Below are positions 21,652 to 29,701 of a stretch of 64,000 bases of DNA, in pieces. Within the stretch, counting starts at the first letter, position 1; every line of letters starts with the position of its first letter. The position numbers and the translations under genes were made by a program. The notes under the pieces were generated by a model. That model was not told the DNA's origin. It saw only the letters and a list, made by a program, of their open reading frames with translations, and made no database searches. Source of the stretch: Anaeromyxobacter dehalogenans 2CP-1 (GTDB taxonomy: Bacteria; Myxococcota; Myxococcia; Myxococcales; Anaeromyxobacteraceae); the NCBI RefSeq assembly GCF_000022145.1, contig NC_011891.1, positions 2,368,001 through 2,432,000 of the forward strand. The letters run 5' to 3'.

Positions 21652-23634
21652 CTAGGCCTGCTCGCTGCCGCCGCGCGGCTTCCTCGGAAGCCAGACCGTG
21701 AAGGTGGTCCCGTCCTCCTCGGAGGAGTGGACCTCCACGCGGCCTCCGTGTGCGTCGGCGATGCGCTCCACGATGAAGAGGCCCAGGCCCACGCTCCTCC
21801 CGGTCGGATCCGGCGCGGCCCGGCCGCCCGCCTCGAAGATCGTCCGGACGGTCTCGGCGGGGATGGGAGTGCCCTGGTTGTGCACCGAGAGCCGGACCTC
21901 TCCGTCCTCGGCGGCGATCCGGACCGCGACCGGCGTGCCGCGCGCTCCGTACTTGAGCGCGTTCGTCACCAGGTTCCCGATCACCTGCGCGATGCGGTCC
22001 GGGTCCCACTGTCCGTGCGTGTCGCCCGAGGCCTCCACCGAGATCGGGCGGTCGGGGTACGACGGCTCCAGCTCGTCCACCACCTGCTGGGCCACCTGGC
22101 GCAGGTCGGCCGGGCGGGGCTGGACGGGGATGCCGCCGCCGAGGCGCGCGCGGGTGAGGTCGAGCAGGTCGCGGATGAGCCGGGCGGCGCGCTCCGCGGC
22201 GGAGCGGATGCGCGCGATCGACGCGACGTTCCGGTCGGAGAGGTCCTCGCGCGCGAGCAGCGACGACGCGCCCAGCAGGATCGCGTTCAGCGGGTTGCGC
22301 AGGTCGTGCGAGACGATCCCGATGAGCTGCTGCTCGAACGCCTGGGCCTGCCGGAGCCGCTGCTCGTCGCGCATGCGCCGGGTGGCGTCGCGGAAGAACA
22401 CCGCCACGCCGCCGTCGGTCACCGGGTACGCCGCCACCGCGGTCCACATGTCGAGCGGCTCGAAGTACGCCTCGAACTCGCTGGGCACGCGCTCGTTCAT
22501 GACCCGGTGGTACTCGACCCAGTACGCCGACTCCGGCCGCGCCAGCTCCGGCCAGACCTCCCAGAACACCCGGCCCAGCGTGGTGTCCCGGCTGCGCTGC
22601 GAGAGCCGCTCCTGGTTCCGGTTCACCCGGACGATCCGCCAGGCGCGATCCAGCTCCAGGAACGCGTCGCCCAGCTCGAGCAGCTCGTCGGCGTGCCGCA
22701 GGCGCTCCAGCGCGGTCTGGGCGTCGGTGACGTCGAGGCCGATCGACACGATGGCAGGATCCTCGGGCGCGCTCGCGCCCGCGAGCGCGAACGTCACCGT
22801 GTGGAACGTCCTCAGGCCGCGCGGGGTGTCGAGCGTCTCGCGCTGCTCCACGGTGGTGCCGCGCCCGGCGCGCGCGTCCGCCCCCGCCAGGCGGCGGGCC
22901 ACCGCCGGCGGGAGGACGTCCTCGAACCGGCGGCCCAGCAGCTCCGCCTGGGGTCGCCCGAGCGCCTCGGCCGCGAAGCGGTTCACGAACCGGAACCGTC
23001 CCTCCCGGTCGCGCAGCACCAGGGCCGCGGGCGCGTGATCGGCGACCGCCCGCAGCCGCGCGTCCGCGCGCCGGGAGGCGCCCTCGCGCGCCTGGACGAA
23101 CCGGCGCACCGACTCGGCGATGGCGGCCTTGAGCGCGGCCTCGAGCACGCGCAGGTCGGCGATCTCCGGCCGGAGCCCCTGCTCCTCGGCGAGCTCCAGG
23201 ATCACGTCGCTGACGACGCCGTACTCCCAGACGAGCTGCACCACGTCCACCGGCATGGCCGCGCGCTGCTCTCCGTGCTCGGTCGCGACCGCCGCCACCC
23301 GCGGCGGCTCGGCCGGCGCGCGCGGCGCGGGCCCGTGGCGCAGCGCGTCGACCAGGGCGTCCAGGAGGGCCGGGAAGGAGTCGAGCAGCTGCGGATCGGG
23401 CATCCGCGACTCGCGCAGCTCCCGGCGGGCGCGCTCCATGAAGCGGCGACCGAGCTCCTCCCGGCGCGCTTCGATCAGGTCGGCAAGGGGTGAGGGCGCG
23501 CGCGGCACGGTCCGCTGGAGGATGCGGCAGCCGGAGACGCGCGGCAGCGCCGCCGCCTCATGCGGGCACCCCGGTCCCCTCCGGAGAGCGGAGCCCGAGC
23601 GGGAAGCCATCGAGGCCGGGCGCACCATCTCCAT
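21652..23634 (-). CDS. PAS-domain sensor histidine kinase with RsbR-type N-terminus
   Basis: Up to 660 residues, no membrane segment. Order: a helical domain (about 45-190; LGRRFMERARRELRE, PVDVVQLVWEYGVVSDVILE) like the RsbR/RsbU N-terminal sensor, PAS (about 200-330), second PAS (about 340-430), HisKA with phospho-acceptor His439 in SHDLRNPLNA, and HATPase (NLVTNALKYG, GLGLFIVERI). A cytoplasmic sensor probably signalling to an unlinked regulator, since no response regulator is adjacent. The start is uncertain: ATG 23634 (GTGGAG upstream) overlaps the STAS gene by 77 nt, GTG 23508 would avoid overlap. The STAS gene just upstream is probably co-transcribed. Confidence 0.85.
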   Translation of the reverse strand: MEMVRPASMASRSGSALRRGPGCPHEAAALPRVSGCRILQRTVPRAPSPLADLIEARREELGRRFMERARRELRESRMPDPQLLDSFPALLDALVDALRHGPAPRAPAEPPRVAAVATEHGEQRAAMPVDVVQLVWEYGVVSDVILELAEEQGLRPEIADLRVLEAALKAAIAESVRRFVQAREGASRRADARLRAVADHAPAALVLRDREGRFRFVNRFAAEALGRPQAELLGRRFEDVLPPAVARRLAGADARAGRGTTVEQRETLDTPRGLRTFHTVTFALAGASAPEDPAIVSIGLDVTDAQTALERLRHADELLELGDAFLELDRAWRIVRVNRNQERLSQRSRDTTLGRVFWEVWPELARPESAYWVEYHRVMNERVPSEFEAYFEPLDMWTAVAAYPVTDGGVAVFFRDATRRMRDEQRLRQAQAFEQQLIGIVSHDLRNPLNAILLGASSLLAREDLSDRNVASIARIRSAAERAARLIRDLLDLTRARLGGGIPVQPRPADLRQVAQQVVDELEPSYPDRPISVEASGDTHGQWDPDRIAQVIGNLVTNALKYGARGTPVAVRIAAEDGEVRLSVHNQGTPIPAETVRTIFEAGGRAAPDPTGRSVGLGLFIVERIADAHGGRVEVHSSEEDGTTFTVWLPRKPRGGSEQA

Positions 23635-23947
23635 CCGGCTCCACGACCGTGGGCCCGCTCTCCTCCAGGTCGAGGCCGAACGCCGAGAGCAGCCGCGCCT
23701 GTTCGCGCGTGCCCGCCCGGAAGCGCACGCGCTTCTCGCGCCGGTGCTCGCGCACCCATCCCGCGAGGACGCACGCCGCGAACTCGCACGCCTCCTCGGC
23801 GTGCGTGAGGTCGATCACGAACGCGTCCGCAGCGGATTCGTCCATCTGGACCCGGAGCGCCCACGCGGAGGCGCCGTCGAACGCGCCGTACACCGTGAGC
23901 ACCTCCGCCGCCCCATCCGACCGCCGAACGATCGCCGCTCCCGTCAT
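23558..23947 (-). CDS. STAS-domain protein (129 aa)
   Basis: 129 residues resembling anti-sigma-factor antagonists: a central strand-helix pattern around AFVIDLTHAEEACEFAACVL and a later RVRFRAGTREQARLLSAFGL. The conserved phosphorylatable Ser/Thr is not obvious at the DLS position (DLT here). Because it overlaps a kinase with an RsbR-like N-terminal domain, the pair may form a small partner-switch or stressosome-like input; this is inference. Confidence 0.7.
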   Translation of the reverse strand: MTGAAIVRRSDGAAEVLTVYGAFDGASAWALRVQMDESAADAFVIDLTHAEEACEFAACVLAGWVREHRREKRVRFRAGTREQARLLSAFGLDLEESGPTVVEPDGDGAPGLDGFPLGLRSPEGTGVPA

Positions 23948-23998
23948 CGCGCACCGAAATTAGGCACGATCGTCGGGAGGGGATGGGGAATTTTCACT

Positions 23999-24676
23999 AT
24001 GATGGCGGACGTGCCAGAACACCGCCGGATGGCGATCCTGTTCGATCTGGACGGGACGCTCGTCGACACCGTTCCGTTCATCCTCGCCTCCGTGCGCCAC
24101 GCCTTCGACGGGTACGGGAGCTGCCCGACCGACGCCGAGTGGATCGCCGGGATCGGGACGCCGCTCCGCACCCAGCTCGCCTCGTTCGCCCGCTGCGCCG
24201 AGGACGTCGAGCCCTTGCTCGCGCGCTACCGCTCCTTCTGGATCGCGGAGCACGATCGCTGGACGCGCTGCTTCCCCTCGGCGCGCGAGACGGTGCTGAC
24301 GCTCGCGGGCCGGGGCCATCCCCTCGGCGTGGTGACGGCGAAGACCGAGGAGGGCGCCTACCGCACGCTCCGCCACGTGGGGCTGCTCGAGCGGATGGGG
24401 GCCGTGATCGGGGCGGACAGCTGCGCCCGCTCGAAGCCCGACCCCGAGCCGGTGCGGCTCGCGCTGGCGCGGCTGGGCGTCGGCGCGGACGAGGCGGTGA
24501 TGGTGGGCGACTCGCCGCACGACCTGGCGGCCGGCCGGGCGGCGGGCGTGCGGACGGTGGCCGCGCTGTGGGGCGCCTGCACGCCCTCGGTGCTCCGCGC
24601 CGCCTCCCCCGACCACCTCCTCGAGGACATCGCGGCCCTGCCGGCGCTGCTCGAGGCCATCACCCAGGGTGCATGA
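23999..24676 (+). CDS. HAD-superfamily phosphatase, phosphoglycolate-phosphatase-like
   Basis: 225 residues. Motif I DLDGTLVDT supplies the nucleophilic Asp, motif II is in VVTAKTEE, the lysine in SKPDPEPV and motif IV in VMVGDSPHDLAAGRAAG. A helical cap lies after motif I, as in Gph/PpaX enzymes that hydrolyse phosphoglycolate or pyrophosphate. The start could be ATG 23999, 24002 or 24029; the last places MAILFDLDGT in the usual position, and TATGAT at 23998-24003 could even be a -10 box. Confidence 0.88.
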   Translation: MMADVPEHRRMAILFDLDGTLVDTVPFILASVRHAFDGYGSCPTDAEWIAGIGTPLRTQLASFARCAEDVEPLLARYRSFWIAEHDRWTRCFPSARETVLTLAGRGHPLGVVTAKTEEGAYRTLRHVGLLERMGAVIGADSCARSKPDPEPVRLALARLGVGADEAVMVGDSPHDLAAGRAAGVRTVAALWGACTPSVLRAASPDHLLEDIAALPALLEAITQGA

Positions 24677-24716
24677 GGCGGCGCGCCCGCGCCGTTCCGT
24701 GATAGGAGTCGCGAGC

Positions 24717-25550
24717 ATGCGCGTCGGATACCTCGGCCCCCCGGGCACCTTCAGCGAGGAGGCGGTCGCGCGCTGCGAGGCGGTCCGCGGCGCGGAGGCG
24801 GTGCCGTTCCCCACCTTCGCGGACGCGCACGAGGCGCTGCTGCGCGGGGAGCTCGACGCCGCGCTGCTGCCCATCGAGAACTCGATCGAGGGCGCGGTGA
24901 GCGCGGTGCTCGACCTGCTGGTGCACCGGCCCGGCGCCCGCATCCGGGCCGAGCTGCTGCTGCAGGTCCGCCAGCACCTGCTGGCCCGGCCCGGCACGCG
25001 GCTGGAGCAGGTGCGGCGCGTGCTCTCGCACCCGCAGCCGCTCGGGCAGTGCGCCCGCTTCCTGAGGGCGCGGCTGCCCGCGGCGGCGCTCGAGCCGGCG
25101 CTCTCGACCGCGGAGGCCGCGCGCAAGGTGGCCGCCGGCGAGCCGGACGCGGCGGCGCTCGGCCCGCGCCGCGCCGCCGAGCGCTACGGCCTGGAGGTGC
25201 TGGCGGAGAACGTCCAGGACTCCGACGAGAACGTGACGCGGTTCGTGCTGCTGGCGCGCGAGGACGCCCCGCCGAGCGGCGCCGACCGGACCAGCATCGC
25301 CTTCACGCTCGATCGCGACCGGCCGGGCGGGCTGTACGAGGTGATGGGCGAGTTCGCCCGCCGCGGGATCAACCTGTCCAAGATCGAGAGCCGGCCCACC
25401 AAGCAGGCCATGGGCCACTACGTGTTCTACCTGGACTTCGAGGGGCACCGCGCGGACCCCGCCGGCGCGAGCGCGCTCGAGGGCGTGCGCGAGCAGGTGC
25501 ACGAGCTGCACCTCCTGGGCTCGTACCCGCGCACCGGCGCGCCGGTCTAG
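24717..25550 (+). CDS. pheA: Prephenate dehydratase
   Basis: 277 residues. Catalytic PDT domain with GYLGPPGTFSEEA at the N-terminus, the substrate loop LLPIENSIEGAV and the conserved TRF at 174-176; then an ACT domain with ESRP (224-227) that binds phenylalanine for feedback inhibition. It converts prephenate to phenylpyruvate in phenylalanine synthesis, without a fused chorismate mutase. Its stop codon overlaps the stop of the convergent homocysteine methyltransferase gene (shared CTAG). Confidence 0.95.
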   Translation: MRVGYLGPPGTFSEEAVARCEAVRGAEAVPFPTFADAHEALLRGELDAALLPIENSIEGAVSAVLDLLVHRPGARIRAELLLQVRQHLLARPGTRLEQVRRVLSHPQPLGQCARFLRARLPAAALEPALSTAEAARKVAAGEPDAAALGPRRAAERYGLEVLAENVQDSDENVTRFVLLAREDAPPSGADRTSIAFTLDRDRPGGLYEVMGEFARRGINLSKIESRPTKQAMGHYVFYLDFEGHRADPAGASALEGVREQVHELHLLGSYPRTGAPV

Positions 25551-26407
25551 CCGGCCCGGGCGGCCGCGAGCAGCCGCCGGAGCGCCGCGAGGTGCCCGGG
25601 CCCGGCGCCGCAGCAGCCTCCGGCGACCCCCAGGCCCGCATGGACGGCGGGGCGGAGCGCCTCCGCGAACGCGTCCGGCCCGAGCACCTCGCCGGGCAGC
25701 CCGGGGCTTGGCTTCGCCACGAACCGCACCGCCAGCCGCCGCGCGGCCCAGGCGGCGAGCGCGGCGAGCGCCGGTCCCGGCGGCACGCAGTTCACCCCCG
25801 CCGCCGCGGCGCCGGCGTCCGCGACCGCCTCCAGGAGCTCCTCGGCCGGCGTGCCGTCCGGCGCCGCGAGCCGGCCGGCCGCCTCGCGCAGCGCGAACGT
25901 CACCACCACCGGAAGGCCGGTGGCGCGCGCGGCGTCGAGCGCGAGCCGCGCCTCGGCGAGGTCCCACTGCGACTCCGCCCACAGCAGATCCGCGCCGGCC
26001 GCCGCGAGCGCGCCGGCGGCCCGCGCGTACCGGGCGCGCACCGCCGCGCCGTCGGGGGGCGGGCGTCCGGGGCCGTACAGCGCGGTGGGCCCGAGGTCGC
26101 CGGCCACGCGCGCGCCGGGGGCGGCCCGGCGCGCGAGGCGCACCGCGGCGGCGCAGAGCGCGCCGACCCGGTCCGGCGGGACGAGCGGGTCGAGGCGCGG
26201 ACCGGCCGCGTTGAACGTGCAGGTGAGCACCACCTCGGCGCCCGCCGCCGCGTGGGCGGCGTGGACCGCGGCGACCGCCTCCGGCCGCTCCAGCACCCAG
26301 GCCTCGGGCAGCGTGCCGGCGGGGAGGCCGCCGGCGAGGAGCGCGGTGCCCATGGCCCCGTCGAGCAGGGTGGGGCCGTCGAACGGGCGCGGCGAGGCGG
26401 GCGTCAT
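25547..26407 (-). CDS. Homocysteine S-methyltransferase-family protein
   Basis: 286 residues with LLDGAMGTALL at the start and the three zinc-ligand cysteines typical of the family: one in AGVNCVPPG and two in AGGCCGAGPGH near residue 265. The family transfers a methyl group to homocysteine from S-methylmethionine, betaine or folate; the donor cannot be deduced. Start ATG 26407 overlaps the patatin gene's stop (ATGA), so it is coupled to that gene although no metabolic link is evident. Confidence 0.88.
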   Translation of the reverse strand: MTPASPRPFDGPTLLDGAMGTALLAGGLPAGTLPEAWVLERPEAVAAVHAAHAAAGAEVVLTCTFNAAGPRLDPLVPPDRVGALCAAAVRLARRAAPGARVAGDLGPTALYGPGRPPPDGAAVRARYARAAGALAAAGADLLWAESQWDLAEARLALDAARATGLPVVVTFALREAAGRLAAPDGTPAEELLEAVADAGAAAAGVNCVPPGPALAALAAWAARRLAVRFVAKPSPGLPGEVLGPDAFAEALRPAVHAGLGVAGGCCGAGPGHLAALRRLLAAARAG

Positions 26408-27663
26408 GCGGTGCGCGCGCCGGCGGCGACGGGCTCGGCGAAGAAGGCGAGCAGGGCGTCGCGGCGCTGCCGCGCGTCGGCGTGGCCGAGCGCGATGAGC
26501 TCGTCGGCGAACTCGCCGTCGAACAGGAGGAAGCTGGCGAGGTCGGCGGCGCCGTCCGCGGCGGCCTCCACGTCGGCGGCGGCCCGCCGCAGCAGGCGCG
26601 CCGCCAGCGTGCCGGGGCGCAGGTGCCGCACCCGCCGGATGGCGTGCTCGTGCGCGAGCCGGCCGATGTCGCGGGACGGCCGGATCACCAGCTCGCGCAC
26701 CCGGCGGAACGGCGCGGCCAGCTCGCGCGCGGAGAGCGCGGCGAGCTGCTCGGCGAAGCCCGGGCCGAACACCTGCTCGGCGCGGTCCATCATCGCGTTC
26801 ACGTGGCGGAGGCGATCGATGTCGTAGTCGGCGTGGTCGAGCAGCAGGGCGTTGAGCAGCCGCCCGAGCTGCGCCGCGGTGGTGGGCGCCTCCTCGGGGT
26901 GGAGCCGCGGCGCGCGGTCCGCCTCGCGCCCCTCGGCGCGGAGCGCGATCACGAGCACGCGGTCGGCGCCGAGGCGGAGCGCGGGCGCGAGCGGGGTGTT
27001 CTGGCGGACGCTGCCGTCCACGAACCAGGAGTCCTCGATGCGGACCGGGCGGAACAGCAGCGGGATCGCGCCCGAGGCGAGCGCGTGGGCGGGCCCGATG
27101 GCGCAGCCGCGGGCCTCGACGAGCGGGTCGCGGCTCCACGCCGGCAGCTCGCGCATGCTCTCCACGAACACGACCGCGCGGCCGGTGCCGAGGTCGGTGG
27201 CGCTCACGGTGAGCGCGCCGACGTGGCCGTCGCGCACGTTGCGGTGGAGGCGCGCCCAGTCGATCCGGTCGTGGACCAGGCGCGCCAGCGCCTCGGGGAA
27301 CACGAAGTCGGAGAGGCGCCAGCTCAGGTGGCGCATCCGCGTGGCGCGGAGCTGGCGGACCACGTAGCCGGGCAGGGCGGCGAGGTTGAGGGCGCTCCAG
27401 TGGAACACCTGCTCCAGCTTGAGGCTGCGCCAGGCGGCGGCCAGCGCGGCCCCCTGCCGCTCCGGGACGTCCGCGGTCGACGCCATCACGCAGGCGTTCA
27501 CCGCGCCGATGCTCGTCCCGGAGAGGACGTCGAAGCGCGGCTGGCGGCCGAGCTCGGGCGCGAGCTCCTCGCGCAGGTAGCGGACCACGCCGGCCTCGTA
27601 GGCGCCGCGGGCCCCGCCGCCGGACAGCACCAGCGCGGTGCGCCCCCCGTCCGCGGCCGTCAC
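26404..27663 (-). CDS. Patatin-like phospholipase
   Basis: 419 residues from GTG 27663, overlapping the upstream stop (GTGA). Oxyanion motif SGGGARGAYEAG (14-25), nucleophile Ser51 in GTSIG and catalytic Asp216 in DGS make the complete patatin Ser-Asp dyad. The C-terminal third (LVIRPSRDIGRLAHEHA and an alanine-rich helical part) matches bacterial RssA-like patatins of this length. It should hydrolyse acyl chains of phospholipids; no signal peptide, so cytoplasmic or injected. Confidence 0.9.
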   Translation of the reverse strand: MTAADGGRTALVLSGGGARGAYEAGVVRYLREELAPELGRQPRFDVLSGTSIGAVNACVMASTADVPERQGAALAAAWRSLKLEQVFHWSALNLAALPGYVVRQLRATRMRHLSWRLSDFVFPEALARLVHDRIDWARLHRNVRDGHVGALTVSATDLGTGRAVVFVESMRELPAWSRDPLVEARGCAIGPAHALASGAIPLLFRPVRIEDSWFVDGSVRQNTPLAPALRLGADRVLVIALRAEGREADRAPRLHPEEAPTTAAQLGRLLNALLLDHADYDIDRLRHVNAMMDRAEQVFGPGFAEQLAALSARELAAPFRRVRELVIRPSRDIGRLAHEHAIRRVRHLRPGTLAARLLRRAAADVEAAADGAADLASFLLFDGEFADELIALGHADARQRRDALLAFFAEPVAAGARTA

Positions 27664-29042
27664 AGCCGGACCTCCTCGAGGTGCGAGGGGACGAGCGCGG
27701 CCCAGCCCAGCTCGTCCATGCGCGCCTTCGCCGCCGCGAGCGCGGTGGGCTCGCCGTGCACCAGGAACGTCCGGCGCGGCTGCGCCGGCAGCGTGGCGAG
27801 CCAGCGCCGGATCTCCGCCTCGTCGGCGTGCGCCGAGAACCCGCCCAGCGTCGCGACGCGCGCCTTCACCGGCACGTCCTCGCCGTGGATGCGCAGCGTC
27901 TCGGCGCCGTTCTGCAGGCGCCAGCCGCGGGTGCCGCCGGCCTGGAAGCCCACCAGCAGGACCGTGTTGCGCGGGTCGGGGAGCCGGCGCGCCAGGTGGT
28001 GGAGCACGCGCCCGCCGGTGGCCATGCCCGAGGCCGACAGGATGATGCACGGGCCGCGCACGTCGTTGATGGCCTTCGACTGGTCCGGGCTGCGGCAGAA
28101 CGTCAGCTTCGCGGGCCGGAGCGGCTCCTCCCCGGCGGCGATGCGCCGGACCGTCTCGTCGTCGTGATCCTCGCGGTGCGCGAGGTAGATCGGGGTCGCG
28201 TCCACCGCCATGGGCGAGTCCACGAACACCGGGATGGCCGGGATCTCGCGGCGGTCCTCCAGCTCACGCAGCGTGAACAGGATCTCCTGCGTGCGCCCCA
28301 CCGCGAACGCCGGCACCACCAGCGCGCCGCCGGAGCGGACCACGGCGTGGACCTCGGCCGCGAGCGCGGCGGCGGGCGAGGCCGCCTCGTGGCGCCGGCC
28401 GGCGTAGGTGCTCTCCAGCACCAGCGCGTCGGCGGCGGGGCCGGGCTCGGGGTCCGAGAGGATGGGGGCGCCGTAGCGGCCCAGATCCCCGCTGAACAGG
28501 ATCCGCGCCCCGCGCGCGCCCCCGACGCTCAGCTCCACCAGCGCGCTGCCCAGGATGTGCCCGGCGCGGTGGAAGCGGATGGTCACGCCGGGCGCGATCT
28601 GGCGGGGCTCGCCGTACCGGAGCGGCGCCAGCCGGGGCAGCACGTCCTGCGCGTCCTGCTCGGTGTAGAGCGGGAGGGCGGGCGCATGCTTCGAGTAGCC
28701 CTTCCGGTTCGCGTAGCGGGCCTCCTCTTCCTGGAGCCTCCCCGAGTCGGGGAGGAGCAGGCCGGCCAGGTCGCGGGTGGCCGGGGTGCAGTGGACCGGC
28801 CCGCGGAAGCCCTGGCGCGCCAGCAGCGGCAGCGCCCCGCTGTGGTCCACGTGCGCGTGCGTCAGGACCACCGCCGTCAGGTCTCGGGGGGAGACCGGCC
28901 AGGGGGCGCGGTTGCGGAGGCGCAGCTCCTTGTGGCCCTGGAACAGGCCCGCGTCGACCAGGATCCGGACCGAGCCGGTCTCCACCAGGAACCGTGAGCC
29001 CGTCACCGTGCCGGCCGCGCCGAGGAAGCGGATGGACGTCAT
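27660..29042 (-). CDS. Beta-CASP metallo-beta-lactamase RNase-like protein
   Basis: 460 residues. Metallo-beta-lactamase motifs THAHVDHSG (61-69), GHILGSA and FSGDLGR bind two zincs; a beta-CASP insert follows (ESTYAGR, PAFAVGRTQE, SASGMATGGR) and the late histidines lie in GGFSAHAD and LVHGEP. Proteins like this (Ysh1/CPSF73-related, bacterial YSH1 family) are RNA endo- or exonucleases. First gene of a three-gene overlapping set with the patatin and methyltransferase genes. Confidence 0.9.
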   Translation of the reverse strand: MTSIRFLGAAGTVTGSRFLVETGSVRILVDAGLFQGHKELRLRNRAPWPVSPRDLTAVVLTHAHVDHSGALPLLARQGFRGPVHCTPATRDLAGLLLPDSGRLQEEEARYANRKGYSKHAPALPLYTEQDAQDVLPRLAPLRYGEPRQIAPGVTIRFHRAGHILGSALVELSVGGARGARILFSGDLGRYGAPILSDPEPGPAADALVLESTYAGRRHEAASPAAALAAEVHAVVRSGGALVVPAFAVGRTQEILFTLRELEDRREIPAIPVFVDSPMAVDATPIYLAHREDHDDETVRRIAAGEEPLRPAKLTFCRSPDQSKAINDVRGPCIILSASGMATGGRVLHHLARRLPDPRNTVLLVGFQAGGTRGWRLQNGAETLRIHGEDVPVKARVATLGGFSAHADEAEIRRWLATLPAQPRRTFLVHGEPTALAAAKARMDELGWAALVPSHLEEVRL

Positions 29043-29133
29043 CGTGAGCGAATTCTACAATCCCTGGACGCGCGCGGCGCGGCCCTCCCGCGCGCGGTGG
29101 GCACCACGGGACCGCAGACGGAGCGTTCACGAC

Positions 29134-29523
29134 ATGCGCCGGAAGATCCGCGTGGTGGGAGCGATGATCGAGCAGGACGCGCGCTACCTCATCACCCAGC
29201 GCCCGCCCACCGCCTCGCTGCCGCTGCTGTGGGAGTTCCCCGGCGGGCGCGTCGAGGCGGGCGAGACCGATCCCGCCGCGCTGGCGCGCGAGCTCGCGGA
29301 GGAGATGGGCATCGGCGTCGAGGTCGGCGGCCGCGTGATCCACGTGGAGCACGCGTACGAGGCCTACGACATCGACTTCTGCGTCTACCGCTGCCGCCTG
29401 GTCCGCGGCCCCATCCAGCACATCCGGGTGCACGACCACCGCTGGGTCCGGCCCGACGAGCTCGATCAGTACGAGTTCCCGCCGGCCGACGAGAAGAGCA
29501 TCGCGAAGCTGCTCGGCCTGTAG
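29134..29523 (+). CDS. NUDIX hydrolase, MutT-like
   Basis: 129 residues with a complete Nudix box GGRVEAGETDPAALARELAE followed by EMGI, preceded by LLWEFPGG as in MutT-type pyrophosphatases that clear oxidised or non-canonical nucleoside triphosphates (8-oxo-dGTP type). The WEFPGG and late RWVRPDEL segments fit the MutT/8-oxo branch. Short, cytoplasmic, separate from ftsH by 178 nt. Confidence 0.9.
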   Translation: MRRKIRVVGAMIEQDARYLITQRPPTASLPLLWEFPGGRVEAGETDPAALARELAEEMGIGVEVGGRVIHVEHAYEAYDIDFCVYRCRLVRGPIQHIRVHDHRWVRPDELDQYEFPPADEKSIAKLLGL

Positions 29524-29648
29524 GGCCGGCCCGCCCCGGCCGTCCGCGCCGCGCAGCCCGCATGGGCGCGCAGGCTCCCGCTCCGCCTGACCCGACCGCA
29601 GGCCCCCACCGGCGAGCAGCCTGCCGGGGCCTTCCGCGCTTACCCGGA

Positions 29649-29676
29649 TTGCCCGATCCCCGGACGTGCGCAGATT
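29649..29676 (+). promoter_or_regulatory. Putative ftsH promoter
   Basis: TTGCCC (29649-29654), 16-nt spacer, CAGATT (29671-29676), then GCCTGC as in the helicase and grpE promoters. Confidence 0.5.
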
Positions 29677-29701
29677 GCCTGCGAAGGGGGCAGGAGGCTC
29701 G

